From positions 1 through 28,922 of IMG/VR virus record IMGVR_UViG_3300035703_004073: a stretch of 28,922 nucleotides of DNA. One strand, 5' to 3'. The DNA comes from a virus. The stretch's first letter is position 1; each line of letters begins with the position of its first letter. A program made the position numbers and the translations under genes. Positions 1 through 8,090 of the stretch are shown in pieces. A model generated the notes under the pieces. It worked only from the letters and a program-made list of their open reading frames with translations, did no database searches and was not told the origin of the DNA.

Positions 1-2622
1 ACACCCCACGCCAAACCTACCTCACCCTATGCAACCTACCCCATCAACAAGCCGCCTGAACATCACTGGCTCTTGTCCAACTTTGAGGGGAGCAGTACAT
101 GGGTTTATGCGCCTGACGGCGGGGTGTCGCGGCAGGTGTTGTGGGACGAGGCGACGGGGGACCAGGTGACGCGGTATGAGTATGGGACGACCTTGGCGCA
201 AAGTGGAGTGGCAACCAGCGGGCTGCTGGTGCGCAAGGTGCTGCCCACCGGAGATGCGACCGCATTGATCTACAACCGGCAGGGGGAGGTGGAGATGATG
301 GCCGACGCCAACGGCAATGTGCATCAGTATTTGCGAGACCGGCTTGGGCGTGTGACCGATGATGCGGTGCCGACACTGGGCCCGGGTGTGGATGGCGCGG
401 TAAGGCGTCTGAGCAGCGGCTATGATGTGCGCGGAAGGTTGCAGAGCATCCGCAGCCACTCGGATTTTGGGGTAGTGCTCAACGAGGTGAAGTTTGACTA
501 CAACGGGATCGACTGCCTGACGGTGGACATCCAGAGCCACGCGGGAGCGGTGGATGTTGATACGCCACGGGTGCAGTACACCTGCACGGGAGCGGTGGAC
601 GCAGTGTTGCGGCGCAAGACGGTGGTATATCCCAACGGGCGCATCGTGGCCTACGAGTATGGGGACACCAATGGGATCGATGACGTGCTCAACCGGGTGC
701 AGTCAATGCATGATGAGGATCTGACGGTGCTGGCGGAGTTCCGCTGCCTGGGAGCCGGCACACCGGCGGTGACGGTGCTCTCGGAGCCGGGACTGGAACG
801 GCGGTGGAAGGCGCTGGCAGGGCAGCCGGTGGGAGACGCGGGTGATCCTTACACGGGCTACGACCGCTTCGGGCGGGTGGAGAACATGCTGTGGTGGAAG
901 CCCTCAACGAGTACTGCCGCTGTGCAGGTGGGCTGGGGGTATGATCGTGCAAGCCGTCGAACATGGCGCAGGGATGTGCTGGCAGACGCGGCGCTCCCGG
1001 CGGGAGGCGATCAAGCGTTCACCTATGATGCGCTGAGCCAGGTGCGGGGTCGAACGTTGGGACGATTGAACACGAACGCCACGGCGATTGGCGGCATTCC
1101 AGCGCAGCAGGAGGCGTTCCGGTATGACGAGGCGGGGAACTGGCTGGGGTATGAGTTGTTAGCCAATGGAGCGCCGCAGATTGAGCAGACGCGGGTGAGC
1201 AACCGCAGCAACCAGTTGGTGCAGGTGGACGGCAGCAGCGCGGGGCTGTCCTACGATGCGAATGGCAACATGCTCACAGTGCCAACGGGCGATGACCTGA
1301 CGGGAGAGCCGCGCCGCCTGGAGTGGGACGCGTGGAACCGGCTGCGGCGGGTGTACAACAACGGCGGCACATTGATGGCGGAGTATGAGTATGATGCGCA
1401 GGCGCGGCGCATTGTGGTGAGACAGGCGGGCGAGGAAGCGCGGCAGATTTACTACAACGACAGTTGGCGCAGCGTGGAGGAGCGGCAGGCGGTGCCGCCC
1501 CCGCCACCATCAAGCAGCAGTTCTTCTTCAAGCAGCAGTGGCAGCAGCGTGCCGGTGCCGGTGGTGCAGCATGTGTGGCAGCCAGCAAGCCGGTGGGAGA
1601 TGCTGTTGAGGGATCGCGCGACCACGCCGGGAGACGCACTCGACGAGCGAAGCTATCCGCTCAAGGACATGCTGGATGTGGTGGCGCTGAGCGATGCCGG
1701 AGGCGCGGTCATTGAGCGCTACAGCTACAGTGCGTTTGGCGGCACGACGTTCATGAACGCCAGCTTTGAGGAGCGGAGCGTGTCAGCCTATGGCTGGGAG
1801 TTCCTGTTCCATGCGGAGTTCCGCGATGCTGACACCGGCTGGTACAACTACGGCTACCGTTATTACTCAACAGAACTCGGCAGATGGCTCGCCAGAGACC
1901 CCATCGGAGAGAAAGGCGGAATCAACTTGTATGTCATGGTCGGTAATGATGCCGTGAATTGGATGGATGTTCTTGGTCTAGATACTTGCAAGTTCAGGAT
2001 TTTGGTCGAGCGAATTGTTAGTGGGTGTCATGTGGGCACTCTGTCCACAATAACCGCATTTTGTTGCGACAAAAAAGTTTGGAGTGGTGTGGGTAGAGAA
2101 CCGGCTAAAGGAGATGGAGACCTTCAGCCGACAGGGAAAAGAACAAACACAAGAATACGAAGTGATGGCAAATGGGGGCCGGAATTCAAATCAGGAAGTG
2201 ACCCGAGATCTCCTGTGTTTCAGTTCGGTGGAGGCCCTTATCAAATTCATCCTATTCCATACTCTACGCAAAGTAACCCTTTGGGGGAGGAAGGGCCTGA
2301 TGGTACGCATTCCCGTTCGTCTAACCAAATCCCGTTGACAGGTTTACCTGAAAATACTGGCGAAGGATGTACTTGGATTGGGTGCAAATGCACGGCTTAC
2401 CCGGATGGTGCGGGTGGAGCTAGTCTATATCTGGAAGATTCAAGAACAGCATTGCAACAAGCCATAGCAGAATATGAAAAGTGCTGTCCTAGTGGAGGCG
2501 ATTTTACCACGGAATATGTGGATAAAGGAGGTACGTTTCCGATAAACTATTACCCCCAACAGTTTCCCAATGGTCTTCCTCCAACGATTGATGATTTGCC
2601 AACAACAAACTCATTGCCATAA
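1..2622 (+). CDS. RHS/YD-repeat polymorphic toxin, 5' end outside the window, with cysteine-rich C-terminal tip
   Basis: The frame is open from base 1, so this is the last 873 codons of a longer gene. Many YD-type repeats are visible (YDVRGRLQSI, YDRFGRVENM, YDALSQVRGR, YDANGNMLTV), followed by the RHS-associated core ending near nt 1850-1980 with DTGWYNYGYRYY, LGRWLARDPIGE and a D-x-LGL end. In this family the core forms a shell that encloses a variable C-terminal toxin, delivered by a type VI or other secretion system. The tip (about nt 1981-2619, 213 residues) has nine cysteines, including CC, GC-KC and CC clusters, and its DNA is clearly less GC-rich than the core, as expected for an exchanged tip. 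I do not recognise its family. A Pro5-Ser10 low-complexity linker interrupts the core at nt 1495-1545. A lipoprotein gene follows after 10 bases and may encode immunity. Confidence 0.9.
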   Translation, partial: TPHAKPTSPYATYPINKPPEHHWLLSNFEGSSTWVYAPDGGVSRQVLWDEATGDQVTRYEYGTTLAQSGVATSGLLVRKVLPTGDATALIYNRQGEVEMMADANGNVHQYLRDRLGRVTDDAVPTLGPGVDGAVRRLSSGYDVRGRLQSIRSHSDFGVVLNEVKFDYNGIDCLTVDIQSHAGAVDVDTPRVQYTCTGAVDAVLRRKTVVYPNGRIVAYEYGDTNGIDDVLNRVQSMHDEDLTVLAEFRCLGAGTPAVTVLSEPGLERRWKALAGQPVGDAGDPYTGYDRFGRVENMLWWKPSTSTAAVQVGWGYDRASRRTWRRDVLADAALPAGGDQAFTYDALSQVRGRTLGRLNTNATAIGGIPAQQEAFRYDEAGNWLGYELLANGAPQIEQTRVSNRSNQLVQVDGSSAGLSYDANGNMLTVPTGDDLTGEPRRLEWDAWNRLRRVYNNGGTLMAEYEYDAQARRIVVRQAGEEARQIYYNDSWRSVEERQAVPPPPPSSSSSSSSSSGSSVPVPVVQHVWQPASRWEMLLRDRATTPGDALDERSYPLKDMLDVVALSDAGGAVIERYSYSAFGGTTFMNASFEERSVSAYGWEFLFHAEFRDADTGWYNYGYRYYSTELGRWLARDPIGEKGGINLYVMVGNDAVNWMDVLGLDTCKFRILVERIVSGCHVGTLSTITAFCCDKKVWSGVGREPAKGDGDLQPTGKRTNTRIRSDGKWGPEFKSGSDPRSPVFQFGGGPYQIHPIPYSTQSNPLGEEGPDGTHSRSSNQIPLTGLPENTGEGCTWIGCKCTAYPDGAGGASLYLEDSRTALQQAIAEYEKCCPSGGDFTTEYVDKGGTFPINYYPQQFPNGLPPTIDDLPTTNSLP

Positions 2623-2632
2623 ACTCTTTGGT

Positions 2633-3316
2633 ATGAATTTGATACAAATGTGTGGCATCTTGCTAATGCCTCTGGTTCTGGGAGGGTGCATTTACCGAGA
2701 CAAAGCATCTTTTCAGGTAAACGATCATCAGCAGTTTGAAGACATTGAGATAAAAAGTCACCGAGCCCATATTTTACGGCTTAGACAAGGCACTAGGTGG
2801 AAAAGAATACCAAGTGATGTCATAGAGATAACACCAAATATGGGTGGTCCAATCTTGTTTTGTAAGCGTGACACACTCAACGCGGAGCAATGGAATATAT
2901 TTAGATTGGTCCCGTTATCACCTCTTCACGATTTTACATTGGAATTAAGAAGGGATGAGACGCTATTAATTGGTTTTGAGTCGTTCAAAGTCGAAGTTGT
3001 TGCATCCACATGGGGATTAAAAGCGACCAAGGTAACCATTGATGATAGTGATCGCAATCTGTCAGAGGAAGATATTCAAAAAGTTGCAGCTTCATTGCGA
3101 AATTTGCCTAAGCGCAGCAATTTGGATCCAGCGGACCAACGTATCCTAAACTACCACAAGTTATTGTCTCAGTACATCATAAATCACGGCAAGACCAAAT
3201 TGCAGGGTGAAGAATGGATTTTTGCTGAATCCGAAGCATCTTCGGTGCATTGGTTGATAGCTGTTGCCGAGAAAATTAATCAGTTAAACCTTCCTGTGGA
3301 ATATACAATTCGGTAG
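2633..3316 (+). CDS. Small lipoprotein downstream of RHS tip, candidate immunity protein
   Basis: The ATG at 2633 is preferred over upstream starts because it gives a classic lipoprotein signal: MNLIQMCGILLMPLVLGGC, with lipobox LGGC and the acylated Cys about 19 residues in. The mature protein of about 208 residues is probably anchored in the periplasm or outer membrane. No known domain is recognised. It starts 10 bases after the RHS stop without a clear ribosome-binding site, and it shares the low-GC composition of the toxin tip, so tip and lipoprotein probably moved together. Polymorphic-toxin tips are usually followed by their immunity gene, and a lipoprotein immunity would fit a toxin acting in the periplasm, on the membrane or on the cell wall. 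That role is inferred from position only. Confidence 0.75.
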   Translation: MNLIQMCGILLMPLVLGGCIYRDKASFQVNDHQQFEDIEIKSHRAHILRLRQGTRWKRIPSDVIEITPNMGGPILFCKRDTLNAEQWNIFRLVPLSPLHDFTLELRRDETLLIGFESFKVEVVASTWGLKATKVTIDDSDRNLSEEDIQKVAASLRNLPKRSNLDPADQRILNYHKLLSQYIINHGKTKLQGEEWIFAESEASSVHWLIAVAEKINQLNLPVEYTIR

Positions 3317-3899
3317 TCATGAAATAGTATCGCTATCGCAACTGCTTCTAGTGTACATTTTTTATTCATGCAAAGCTGCTTTGCGAAATAAAGCTGCAAG
3401 CCAACGGGGGACAATGGGATGACTATTAGAAAAACTCGTTCTTCCCGCGCCCGTAACCGCAGCGTGGCTGTGACTGGAGATAGAGGAGCCTTGGGAAAGA
3501 TGGCGGAGAAAGGCAACCGCGTGCTCCAGGCACGGTGACGCACACCAAGGCAAGCCAGGGCAGCGACCGGCCTGTCATTCGCAACAGGCGACAGCCCGTG
3601 CGATGGCAGACGGGGCGATGGCGGCAGGAGAGGTGTGCGTTCACGCGCTTGGGATGCTTTTGAGGATGCGGCCTGCCAGCCCCGCCGGGCGGTCTGGCCT
3701 CAAGGCCATCTGAAGCGCCTAGAATCTGCGGCGGGGCCAAGACGGGCATGCGCGACGCGCACGCCGGTTGCAGCGTGGCGGTTTGAACGTCGAGGGCGTT
3801 ACGGGACACCTCTCGTTGGAAAGGGTAGTGCCGCACGCAGTAGGCACGAGGGAAAGGCTTTTCCCTTCCAAAATCTACAACTCATCGCCTGCTTGTTCG
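3317..3899. other. Gene-free, GC-rich structured stretch between RHS module and prophage
   Basis: No convincing gene is seen. The first 110 bases are AT-rich. From about 3430 to 3870 the DNA is GC-rich and open in several frames on both strands, but the translations are rich in Arg, Pro, Ala and Cys and look like non-coding DNA. Short hairpins are present: TGGCC/GGCCA with a TCAA loop at 3695-3708, and AGGGAAA/TTTCCCT with a 4-base loop at 3849-3866. It could be a dispersed repeat or a structured RNA; the composition reminds me of repeated intergenic DNA in Verrucomicrobiota, which I cannot confirm here. No copy of the tRNA-Leu 3' end was found in it. Confidence 0.4.
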
Positions 3900-4232
3900 C
3901 TATAAAATACCCAACAATCTTTTCTTTCGAACTCTAACGTTGGGATCACCACGCTGAGCTTCTGGATCAAATCCCAGGTATGCCACCAGCACGTTCCGAT
4001 TGCGACCAGAAGGCTGGCTTTTGTGCATCTCCCAATACTTGAGCGCACCATGCGAGACGCCTAGCCTACCTGCCAATTCCTTCATCGTCAGATTCTCCCG
4101 CAACCGCTTCATCCGCACATAATCCGCCAGACAGGACGGATTCAAATGCCTGTCTGATCTCAGCCACCAACGCCTTGTATAACGCTCCAAATGAACGCTG
4201 AACCGCCGCTGATGAAAAACCAACAAACGCAT
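3900..4232 (-). CDS. XRE-type helix-turn-helix protein
   Basis: From the ATG at 4232 the protein is 110 residues. The C-terminal half reads as an XRE HTH: CLADYVRMKRLRE, then LTMKELAGRLGVS, then ALKYWEMHKSQPS and YLGFDP. The layout LxxxxRxxRxxxxLTxxELAxxLGVSxxxxxxWE...LGFDP is common in HTH proteins of Verrucomicrobiota and related phyla. The frame stays open upstream to a TTG at 4379, which would add about 49 residues, but that extension runs through the tandem GCATGACAAA repeats and has no visible ribosome-binding site, so the shorter start is preferred. It could be a prophage regulator or the last host gene before the prophage. Its position at the left end of the element does not decide this. 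Confidence 0.6.
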   Translation of the reverse strand: MRLLVFHQRRFSVHLERYTRRWWLRSDRHLNPSCLADYVRMKRLRENLTMKELAGRLGVSHGALKYWEMHKSQPSGRNRNVLVAYLGFDPEAQRGDPNVRVRKKRLLGIL

Positions 4233-4351
4233 CGGCTTTATTGCTTTCTCATCATGCTTGGCCAGCGCAGCCCCCTTTCTCAAGTATGCTAAATGCGCTT
4301 TGTGGACTAAGTAGTTGGTGACTTCATGAACAGCCCACCGAACCTCTTTGG

Positions 4352-4996
4352 CTAATTCTGCATGACAAATGCATGACAAAAAGTTTCACTCCTGTGCATT
4401 CCCATGCTAAGGTTCATTTCGCGTGCATGAACAAACATGCACACAATCAACACACTACGAACCACCACGAAAAGCGGGGCTTCATGGAACATAAAGACAA
4501 GGTAGTCGTGGTGCTCGAAGGCCTGGCATTCCATGCGGGGGATGGTTTCGAGGTCCTCCGCAGGGTCCTCGGCGTCGAACAGCTTGCGGATCTCGTCCTC
4601 GGCGAAGCCGGTGAGTTCGAGATCAAACGAGGGATCGCTCTCCTGGATGGATTTGAGGAGGCGCTTCAGCTCGTCCTCATCCAGCTCCGCCAACTCGGCC
4701 AAGCGGTTGTCCGCGAGCAGGTCGGCGAGTTCCTCCGCCTCGCTGGCATAGTCTTGTTCATCGACTGGCACCACCTCGCAGCCGATGAGCAGCGCAGCTT
4801 CCAGCCTGCCGTGACCGCGCACGATGAGGCCGCTGCGCCTGCTCAGGGTGATGGGATTGCGCCAGCCCTGCTCCTGGATGATTGAGGCAAGGAGCTGGAT
4901 TTGATGGGCGCTGTGCCGGTTCGGGTTGGCCGGGTTGGGCTTCAGCGTGTTGGGGTCCACCAGACGGGTGTGGGCGCAGTAGATGGGAATGCTCAC
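4352..4996 (-). CDS. ParB-like N-terminal domain protein with an unusual, probably replaced C-terminus
   Basis: Residues 16-70 carry the ParB/Srx-like fold signature: LKPNPANPNRHSAHQI, IIQEQGWRNPI and LIVRGHGRLEAA, the last matching the GHGRxxA/GERRxxA nucleotide-binding box. Phage versions often accompany DNA methyltransferases or packaging genes. Residues 85-130 are acidic and helical. After the FEHHDYLVFMF segment (about nt 4485) the sequence turns into a Val- and Met-rich tail encoded by AT-rich DNA that also contains the terminal repeats, so the original 3' end seems lost. The GTG at 4996 is chosen because a TTGACA element lies exactly 13 nt upstream (5015-5010). It is divergent from the XRE gene at 5040. 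Function is uncertain: a packaging or regulatory accessory is more likely than plasmid partition, as no ParA is present. Confidence 0.7.
   Translation of the reverse strand: MSIPIYCAHTRLVDPNTLKPNPANPNRHSAHQIQLLASIIQEQGWRNPITLSRRSGLIVRGHGRLEAALLIGCEVVPVDEQDYASEAEELADLLADNRLAELAELDEDELKRLLKSIQESDPSFDLELTGFAEDEIRKLFDAEDPAEDLETIPRMECQAFEHHDYLVFMFHEAPLFVVVRSVLIVCMFVHAREMNLSMGMHRSETFCHAFVMQN
4360..4381 (+). repeat. Tandem 11-mer repeat GCATGACAAA(T/A), left copy of a terminal repeat pair
   Basis: Two head-to-tail 11-mers, GCATGACAAAT and GCATGACAAAA. The same 22-base block, with one mismatch, lies on the opposite strand at 28650-28671 beside the integrase start. A related GCATGAACAAA is at 4425-4435. 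Pairs of short direct repeats at both ends of an integrated element resemble arm-type sites bound by tyrosine integrases. Confidence 0.6.
4423..4442. repeat. Perfect 7-6-7 inverted repeat
   Basis: The arms GTGCATG and CATGCAC are exact reverse complements separated by AACAAA. The site lies in an AT-rich 120-base stretch at the left prophage end, 42 bases from the tandem GCATGACAAA repeats and sharing the GCATG word. It could be a core-type recombinase site or a dimeric repressor operator. Confidence 0.4.
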
Positions 4997-5009
4997 GCCC
5001 GTGGCGGCA

Positions 5010-5026
5010 TGTCAACGCGGTTGACT
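5010..5026. promoter_or_regulatory. Back-to-back TTGACA/TTGACT elements between divergent ParB-like and XRE genes
   Basis: On the minus strand TTGACA (5015-5010) is 13 nt before the ParB GTG at 4996. On the plus strand TTGACT (5021-5026) is 13 nt before the ATG at 5040. Together they make an inverted repeat, GTCAAC-GCG-GTTGAC. It may be a shared operator or two facing expression signals. Confidence 0.55.
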
Positions 5027-5039
5027 CCATTTCATGCCT

Positions 5040-5273
5040 ATGCGTGACTTGCGTATGGCCTCCATGAAGCTTCCCAAAGGGGTGACGCCCCGCAAATTCG
5101 CCCGCGCCCTTCAGGCATGGCGCGAGCGGAAGAAGTTCAGCCAACGCGACGCGGCGGAGTTCCTCGGCATCAGCAAGCGAACCTTGGAGAATTGGGAGCA
5201 GGAGCGGGCCACGCCGCGCGGCTATGCCGTGGTGGCGTTGATGAAGCTGATCAACGGTCCAGCGAAGCAGTAG
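5040..5273 (+). CDS. Small XRE-family HTH regulator
   Basis: A 77-residue protein with a single HTH: FARALQAWRERKKFSQRDAA, then EFLGISKRTLENWEQERATP, ending in VVALMKLINGP. The order (ARALQ...FSQxxAAxxLGISxRTLxNWExGxxxP) is typical of XRE/HigA-like regulators and of small phage Cro-like proteins. Several in-frame ATGs exist (5034, 5040, 5055, 5064). 5040 is chosen because the upstream TTGACT is exactly 13 nt away, as at other genes in this element. It is divergent from the ParB-like gene and precedes the packaging genes, so it may control one or both. Its DNA target is not known from sequence. Confidence 0.75.
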   Translation: MRDLRMASMKLPKGVTPRKFARALQAWRERKKFSQRDAAEFLGISKRTLENWEQERATPRGYAVVALMKLINGPAKQ

Positions 5274-5344
5274 CTTTGCCTGTGGTGCTCAGCCCAAAAT
5301 TGCTTGTTTGTAATTTCACTGGGTTGGGGATTATTGGATTCACG

Positions 5345-5605
5345 ATGAAAGAACCACGTGTTAGAAAGATCCACATTGAGTACGATGACGGCAGCTTTGA
5401 TGAGATTGAATCATTGCCCTGTGAATTTCCGCTTTTCTCTCTCAAGCGTAAGAAAATAGGGGCGAAAGCAAAAAGCTTTGGAGCAATCACCGGTCATTCT
5501 ATCGGTGCGTTTCTTTTCTTCACGACATCTACCACGACGAGAAGGGACTTCTCCGAAGTTGATGCCCTCAATCTGATGCAAAGTCAGATGCCTGCGGACA
5601 AATGA
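5345..5605 (+). CDS. Small protein of unknown function upstream of TerS
   Basis: An 86-residue protein starting MKEPRVRKIHIEYDDGSFDE. The first 30 residues look like two beta strands around a DDGSFDE turn; the rest is basic then Ser/Thr-rich. No family is recognised. The upstream spacer (5274-5344) has no TTGACA element. Its stop overlaps the ATG at 5602 (ATGA), so it is probably co-translated with the small terminase, which supports it being a real phage gene. Confidence 0.55.
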   Translation: MKEPRVRKIHIEYDDGSFDEIESLPCEFPLFSLKRKKIGAKAKSFGAITGHSIGAFLFFTTSTTTRRDFSEVDALNLMQSQMPADK

Positions 5606-6246
5606 GTCACAAGAGCGTTGACTCCGCAATCAGCGGAGCCATGGAATCCTCTCTCCCGCCCGATCTCGCCCGCAAGCTACTCAACAAGGACCTCGCCAAC
5701 CTCGTCCAGCGCGTCCACAAGGGCGGCAAGCTCACCCGCGCCGAGCGCACGATGCTGCAAAACCTCGCCACCAGCACGGCGGGCGGCAGCGGCCCGGCCT
5801 TCGCACGCAACTTCGTGGAGCTGGCCGAAATCCTCGGCACCACACGCCAGTCGATCACCACCTGGAAGAAGCGCAAGGACGCCCCGCAGCCGGCCCCCAA
5901 CGGCCTGCACGATGTAAGCGCATGGCGTGAGTTCATGAAGCGGCATGATCTCAAGGGCGCCGAATCCGGCAGCGAGTTCGACACGGCGCTGCGAGCCCGC
6001 AAACTGCTGGCCGAGGTGGAGGATCGCGAGCTGAAGGTGGCGGTGCGCAAAAGTCTGTATGTCTCGGTGGAAAACGTGCGGCAGGAATGGACTCGGGTGG
6101 CAGGACGCGTCACCAGCCTGTTGCGCAACAAGTTTGAAAACGAGCTGCCTCCCATTTGCTCCGGTTTGGATGCCACCGGCATCCAGGAGGAAAACCGCAA
6201 GGCAATCGATGAGGTGCTCACACTTCTGAGCCAGGGCCATGGATGA
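5602..6246 (+). CDS. Terminase small subunit
   Basis: A 214-residue protein with a DNA-binding HTH in the middle (FVELAEILGTTRQSITTWKK) and long charged helices after it, including LLAEVEDRELKVAVRKS. This matches small terminases (Nu1-like), which recognise the packaging site and present DNA to the large subunit. It overlaps the large subunit by 8 bases. The ATG at 5602 overlaps the previous stop (ATGA). An in-frame ATG at 5641, preceded by TTGACT at 5618-5623 (17 nt), would give a 201-residue protein starting MESSLPPDLARKLL and is a serious alternative. Confidence 0.85.
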   Translation: MSHKSVDSAISGAMESSLPPDLARKLLNKDLANLVQRVHKGGKLTRAERTMLQNLATSTAGGSGPAFARNFVELAEILGTTRQSITTWKKRKDAPQPAPNGLHDVSAWREFMKRHDLKGAESGSEFDTALRARKLLAEVEDRELKVAVRKSLYVSVENVRQEWTRVAGRVTSLLRNKFENELPPICSGLDATGIQEENRKAIDEVLTLLSQGHG

Positions 6247-8074
6247 ACTCGAAATCCTCGGCGAGATCGGCCGCCGGATCTGGTGTCCACCTGACCGCCG
6301 TCCACCATGGGCCTGGGCGGAGGAGCACGTTCTCTCCATTCCTTACTCCCCGGTTCCGGGCCGGTTCCGCGCGGACAACTCACCGTGGTTGAAGGAACCG
6401 CTGGAGGCGCTCGTCGATCCCAAGGTGCGCACCGTGTCGCTCATCGCGGCCATCCAATCGTCCAAGACCACCATCGGCGAGATCGGCCTCTGCTACATCA
6501 TTGCCAACCTGCCCGGTCCCGCTCTCTGGCTCGATCAAACCGATGACGACGCCAAAGACCAGGCGGAGAGCCGTCTGGGACGCGTGTTTGATGAGTGCCC
6601 GCCTGTGCAGGCGCTCTACCCGCGCGACCGCCACAAGCTCAAGACCAGCACCAAGCACTTCTCCAACGGCATGACGCTGTGGGTGCTGGGCGCGCACAAC
6701 AAGACCAATCTGCAGCGCCGCTCGATCCGCTGGCTCATCGGCGATGAAACGTGGCGCTGGCCGACCGGCCACATGGCTGAGGCCGAGGCGCGTGTGACCG
6801 CCTTTGGCTGGCTGGGCAAGTGCCTGTTCATGTCTCAGGGCGGTGAGGAGAACGATGACACGCACCGCAAGTTCGAGACCACCGACATGCGTGAGTGGAC
6901 CTTCGTCTGTCCGCACTGCGAGCTGCGCCAACCCTTCCAATGGGAGAACGTCGAATGGAGCAAGGACGCCAGAGATGAGGAAGGCCAGTGGAACTTCGCC
7001 CGTGTGCGCGAGACGACATCGCTGCTGTGCACGGGATGCGGTCATGCGTTCGATGACAGCGAGCGCACGCGGCGGCAGCTCAACCTCAGCGGCCGGTATG
7101 TGGCCACCAATCCAAACGCCTCGCCGGAGAACGTGGGCTTCCGCTGGAACGCGCTCTGCGCGATGAGCTGGGGCCGGCTCGCTGAACTCTATCTGCGCGC
7201 GAAAGCCGCGGCGAAGCAGGGTGATCTGGAGCCGCTTCGGCAGTTTTACCAGAAGCGCCTCGCGCTGCCCTGGCGCGACTACTTGGAAGACTTCAAACTC
7301 GAGATCACCCCAAGCGGCTACCGCCTTGGAGAAACCTGGGACGATGAAGCTGCCGTGAGCAGGCATGGCAAGTTCCTCACGCCACCGTTTGATCCGGCGC
7401 AGGCGGCCGCCCCGCTGCGCTTCATGACGGTGGACTGCCAGATGGACCATTTCTACGTGGTTGTGCGCGGCTGGTCGCTGGAAGGTTCCTCGCGGCTCGT
7501 GTGGTGTGAACGCGTGCCCACCTGGGACGAGGTGCTCAGCGTGCAGGAGCGCTTCACCATTCATGCCAACCTTGTGTTCGTGGATGCGGGACATGCGACG
7601 TATGACGTGTATCGCGAATGCGCAAAACACGGCTGGGTGGCGCTGATGGGCGACAAACGGGCCACCTACATTCACCGCACGAAGGATGGTCGCAGCGTGC
7701 ATCGGTTTTACTCGCCTCGCCGCAAGGTGGTGCTGGGACGTGGCCAGGCCTGCTCGGTGTTCTACTGGTCCAACCTCAACATCAAGGACATGCTCGCGCG
7801 GCTGCGGCGCAACCAGGACCCGGAGCGCGGAGCCACCTGGGAAATCGCCGAGGACGCCGGTGACGAGTACCTCACGCAGATGGAGAGCGAGCAGCGCGTG
7901 CGCAAAGGCGGCAAGTGGCTGTGGGAGCGCATCGGCAAGCGCCCGAACCACTACTGGGACTGCGAGGCCATGCAGGTGGCCGCGGCGGTGATGCTCAAGC
8001 TCGTGGGGCAGGAATCGGTCAAAAGTGGCGCGGCATCCGAGGCGGAGCCGGAGGACGAAACGCCCGCGAATTGA
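6239..8074 (+). CDS. Terminase large subunit, GpA family (ATPase/nuclease)
   Basis: A 611-residue protein of the lambda gpA type, which translocates DNA into the prohead and cuts it. A Walker A-like segment AAIQSSKTT is at residues 70-78 and a Walker B-like LIGDE at 167-170. A zinc ribbon is formed by CPHC (224-227) and CTGC (264-267). The nuclease domain carries acidic residues in FMTVDCQMDH (D399), LVFVDAGH (D449) and YWDCEAM near the C-terminus. The length is close to lambda gpA (641). It overlaps TerS by 8 bases. The stop codon is part of the TTGACA element for the next gene. Confidence 0.95.
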   Translation: MDELEILGEIGRRIWCPPDRRPPWAWAEEHVLSIPYSPVPGRFRADNSPWLKEPLEALVDPKVRTVSLIAAIQSSKTTIGEIGLCYIIANLPGPALWLDQTDDDAKDQAESRLGRVFDECPPVQALYPRDRHKLKTSTKHFSNGMTLWVLGAHNKTNLQRRSIRWLIGDETWRWPTGHMAEAEARVTAFGWLGKCLFMSQGGEENDDTHRKFETTDMREWTFVCPHCELRQPFQWENVEWSKDARDEEGQWNFARVRETTSLLCTGCGHAFDDSERTRRQLNLSGRYVATNPNASPENVGFRWNALCAMSWGRLAELYLRAKAAAKQGDLEPLRQFYQKRLALPWRDYLEDFKLEITPSGYRLGETWDDEAAVSRHGKFLTPPFDPAQAAAPLRFMTVDCQMDHFYVVVRGWSLEGSSRLVWCERVPTWDEVLSVQERFTIHANLVFVDAGHATYDVYRECAKHGWVALMGDKRATYIHRTKDGRSVHRFYSPRRKVVLGRGQACSVFYWSNLNIKDMLARLRRNQDPERGATWEIAEDAGDEYLTQMESEQRVRKGGKWLWERIGKRPNHYWDCEAMQVAAAVMLKLVGQESVKSGAASEAEPEDETPAN

Positions 8075-8090
8075 CACGGACGGCGGTGGC

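Noticed and set aside
3426-3937. Open frames on both strands (136 aa minus, 100 aa plus) as genes
   Set aside because: Arg/Pro/Ala/Cys-rich translations without domain, start signal or operon context; typical of GC-rich non-coding DNA.
3317-4360. attL copy of the tRNA-Leu 3' end
   Set aside because: I looked for pieces of TGGTGCTCGGGAAGG and the T-arm sequence in this stretch and saw no convincing match, so no left att site is claimed.
4373-4885. Plus-strand open frame starting MTKSFTP, similar at its first bases to the integrase start
   Set aside because: The similarity is only the GCATGACAAA repeat; the rest is antisense to the ParB-like gene.
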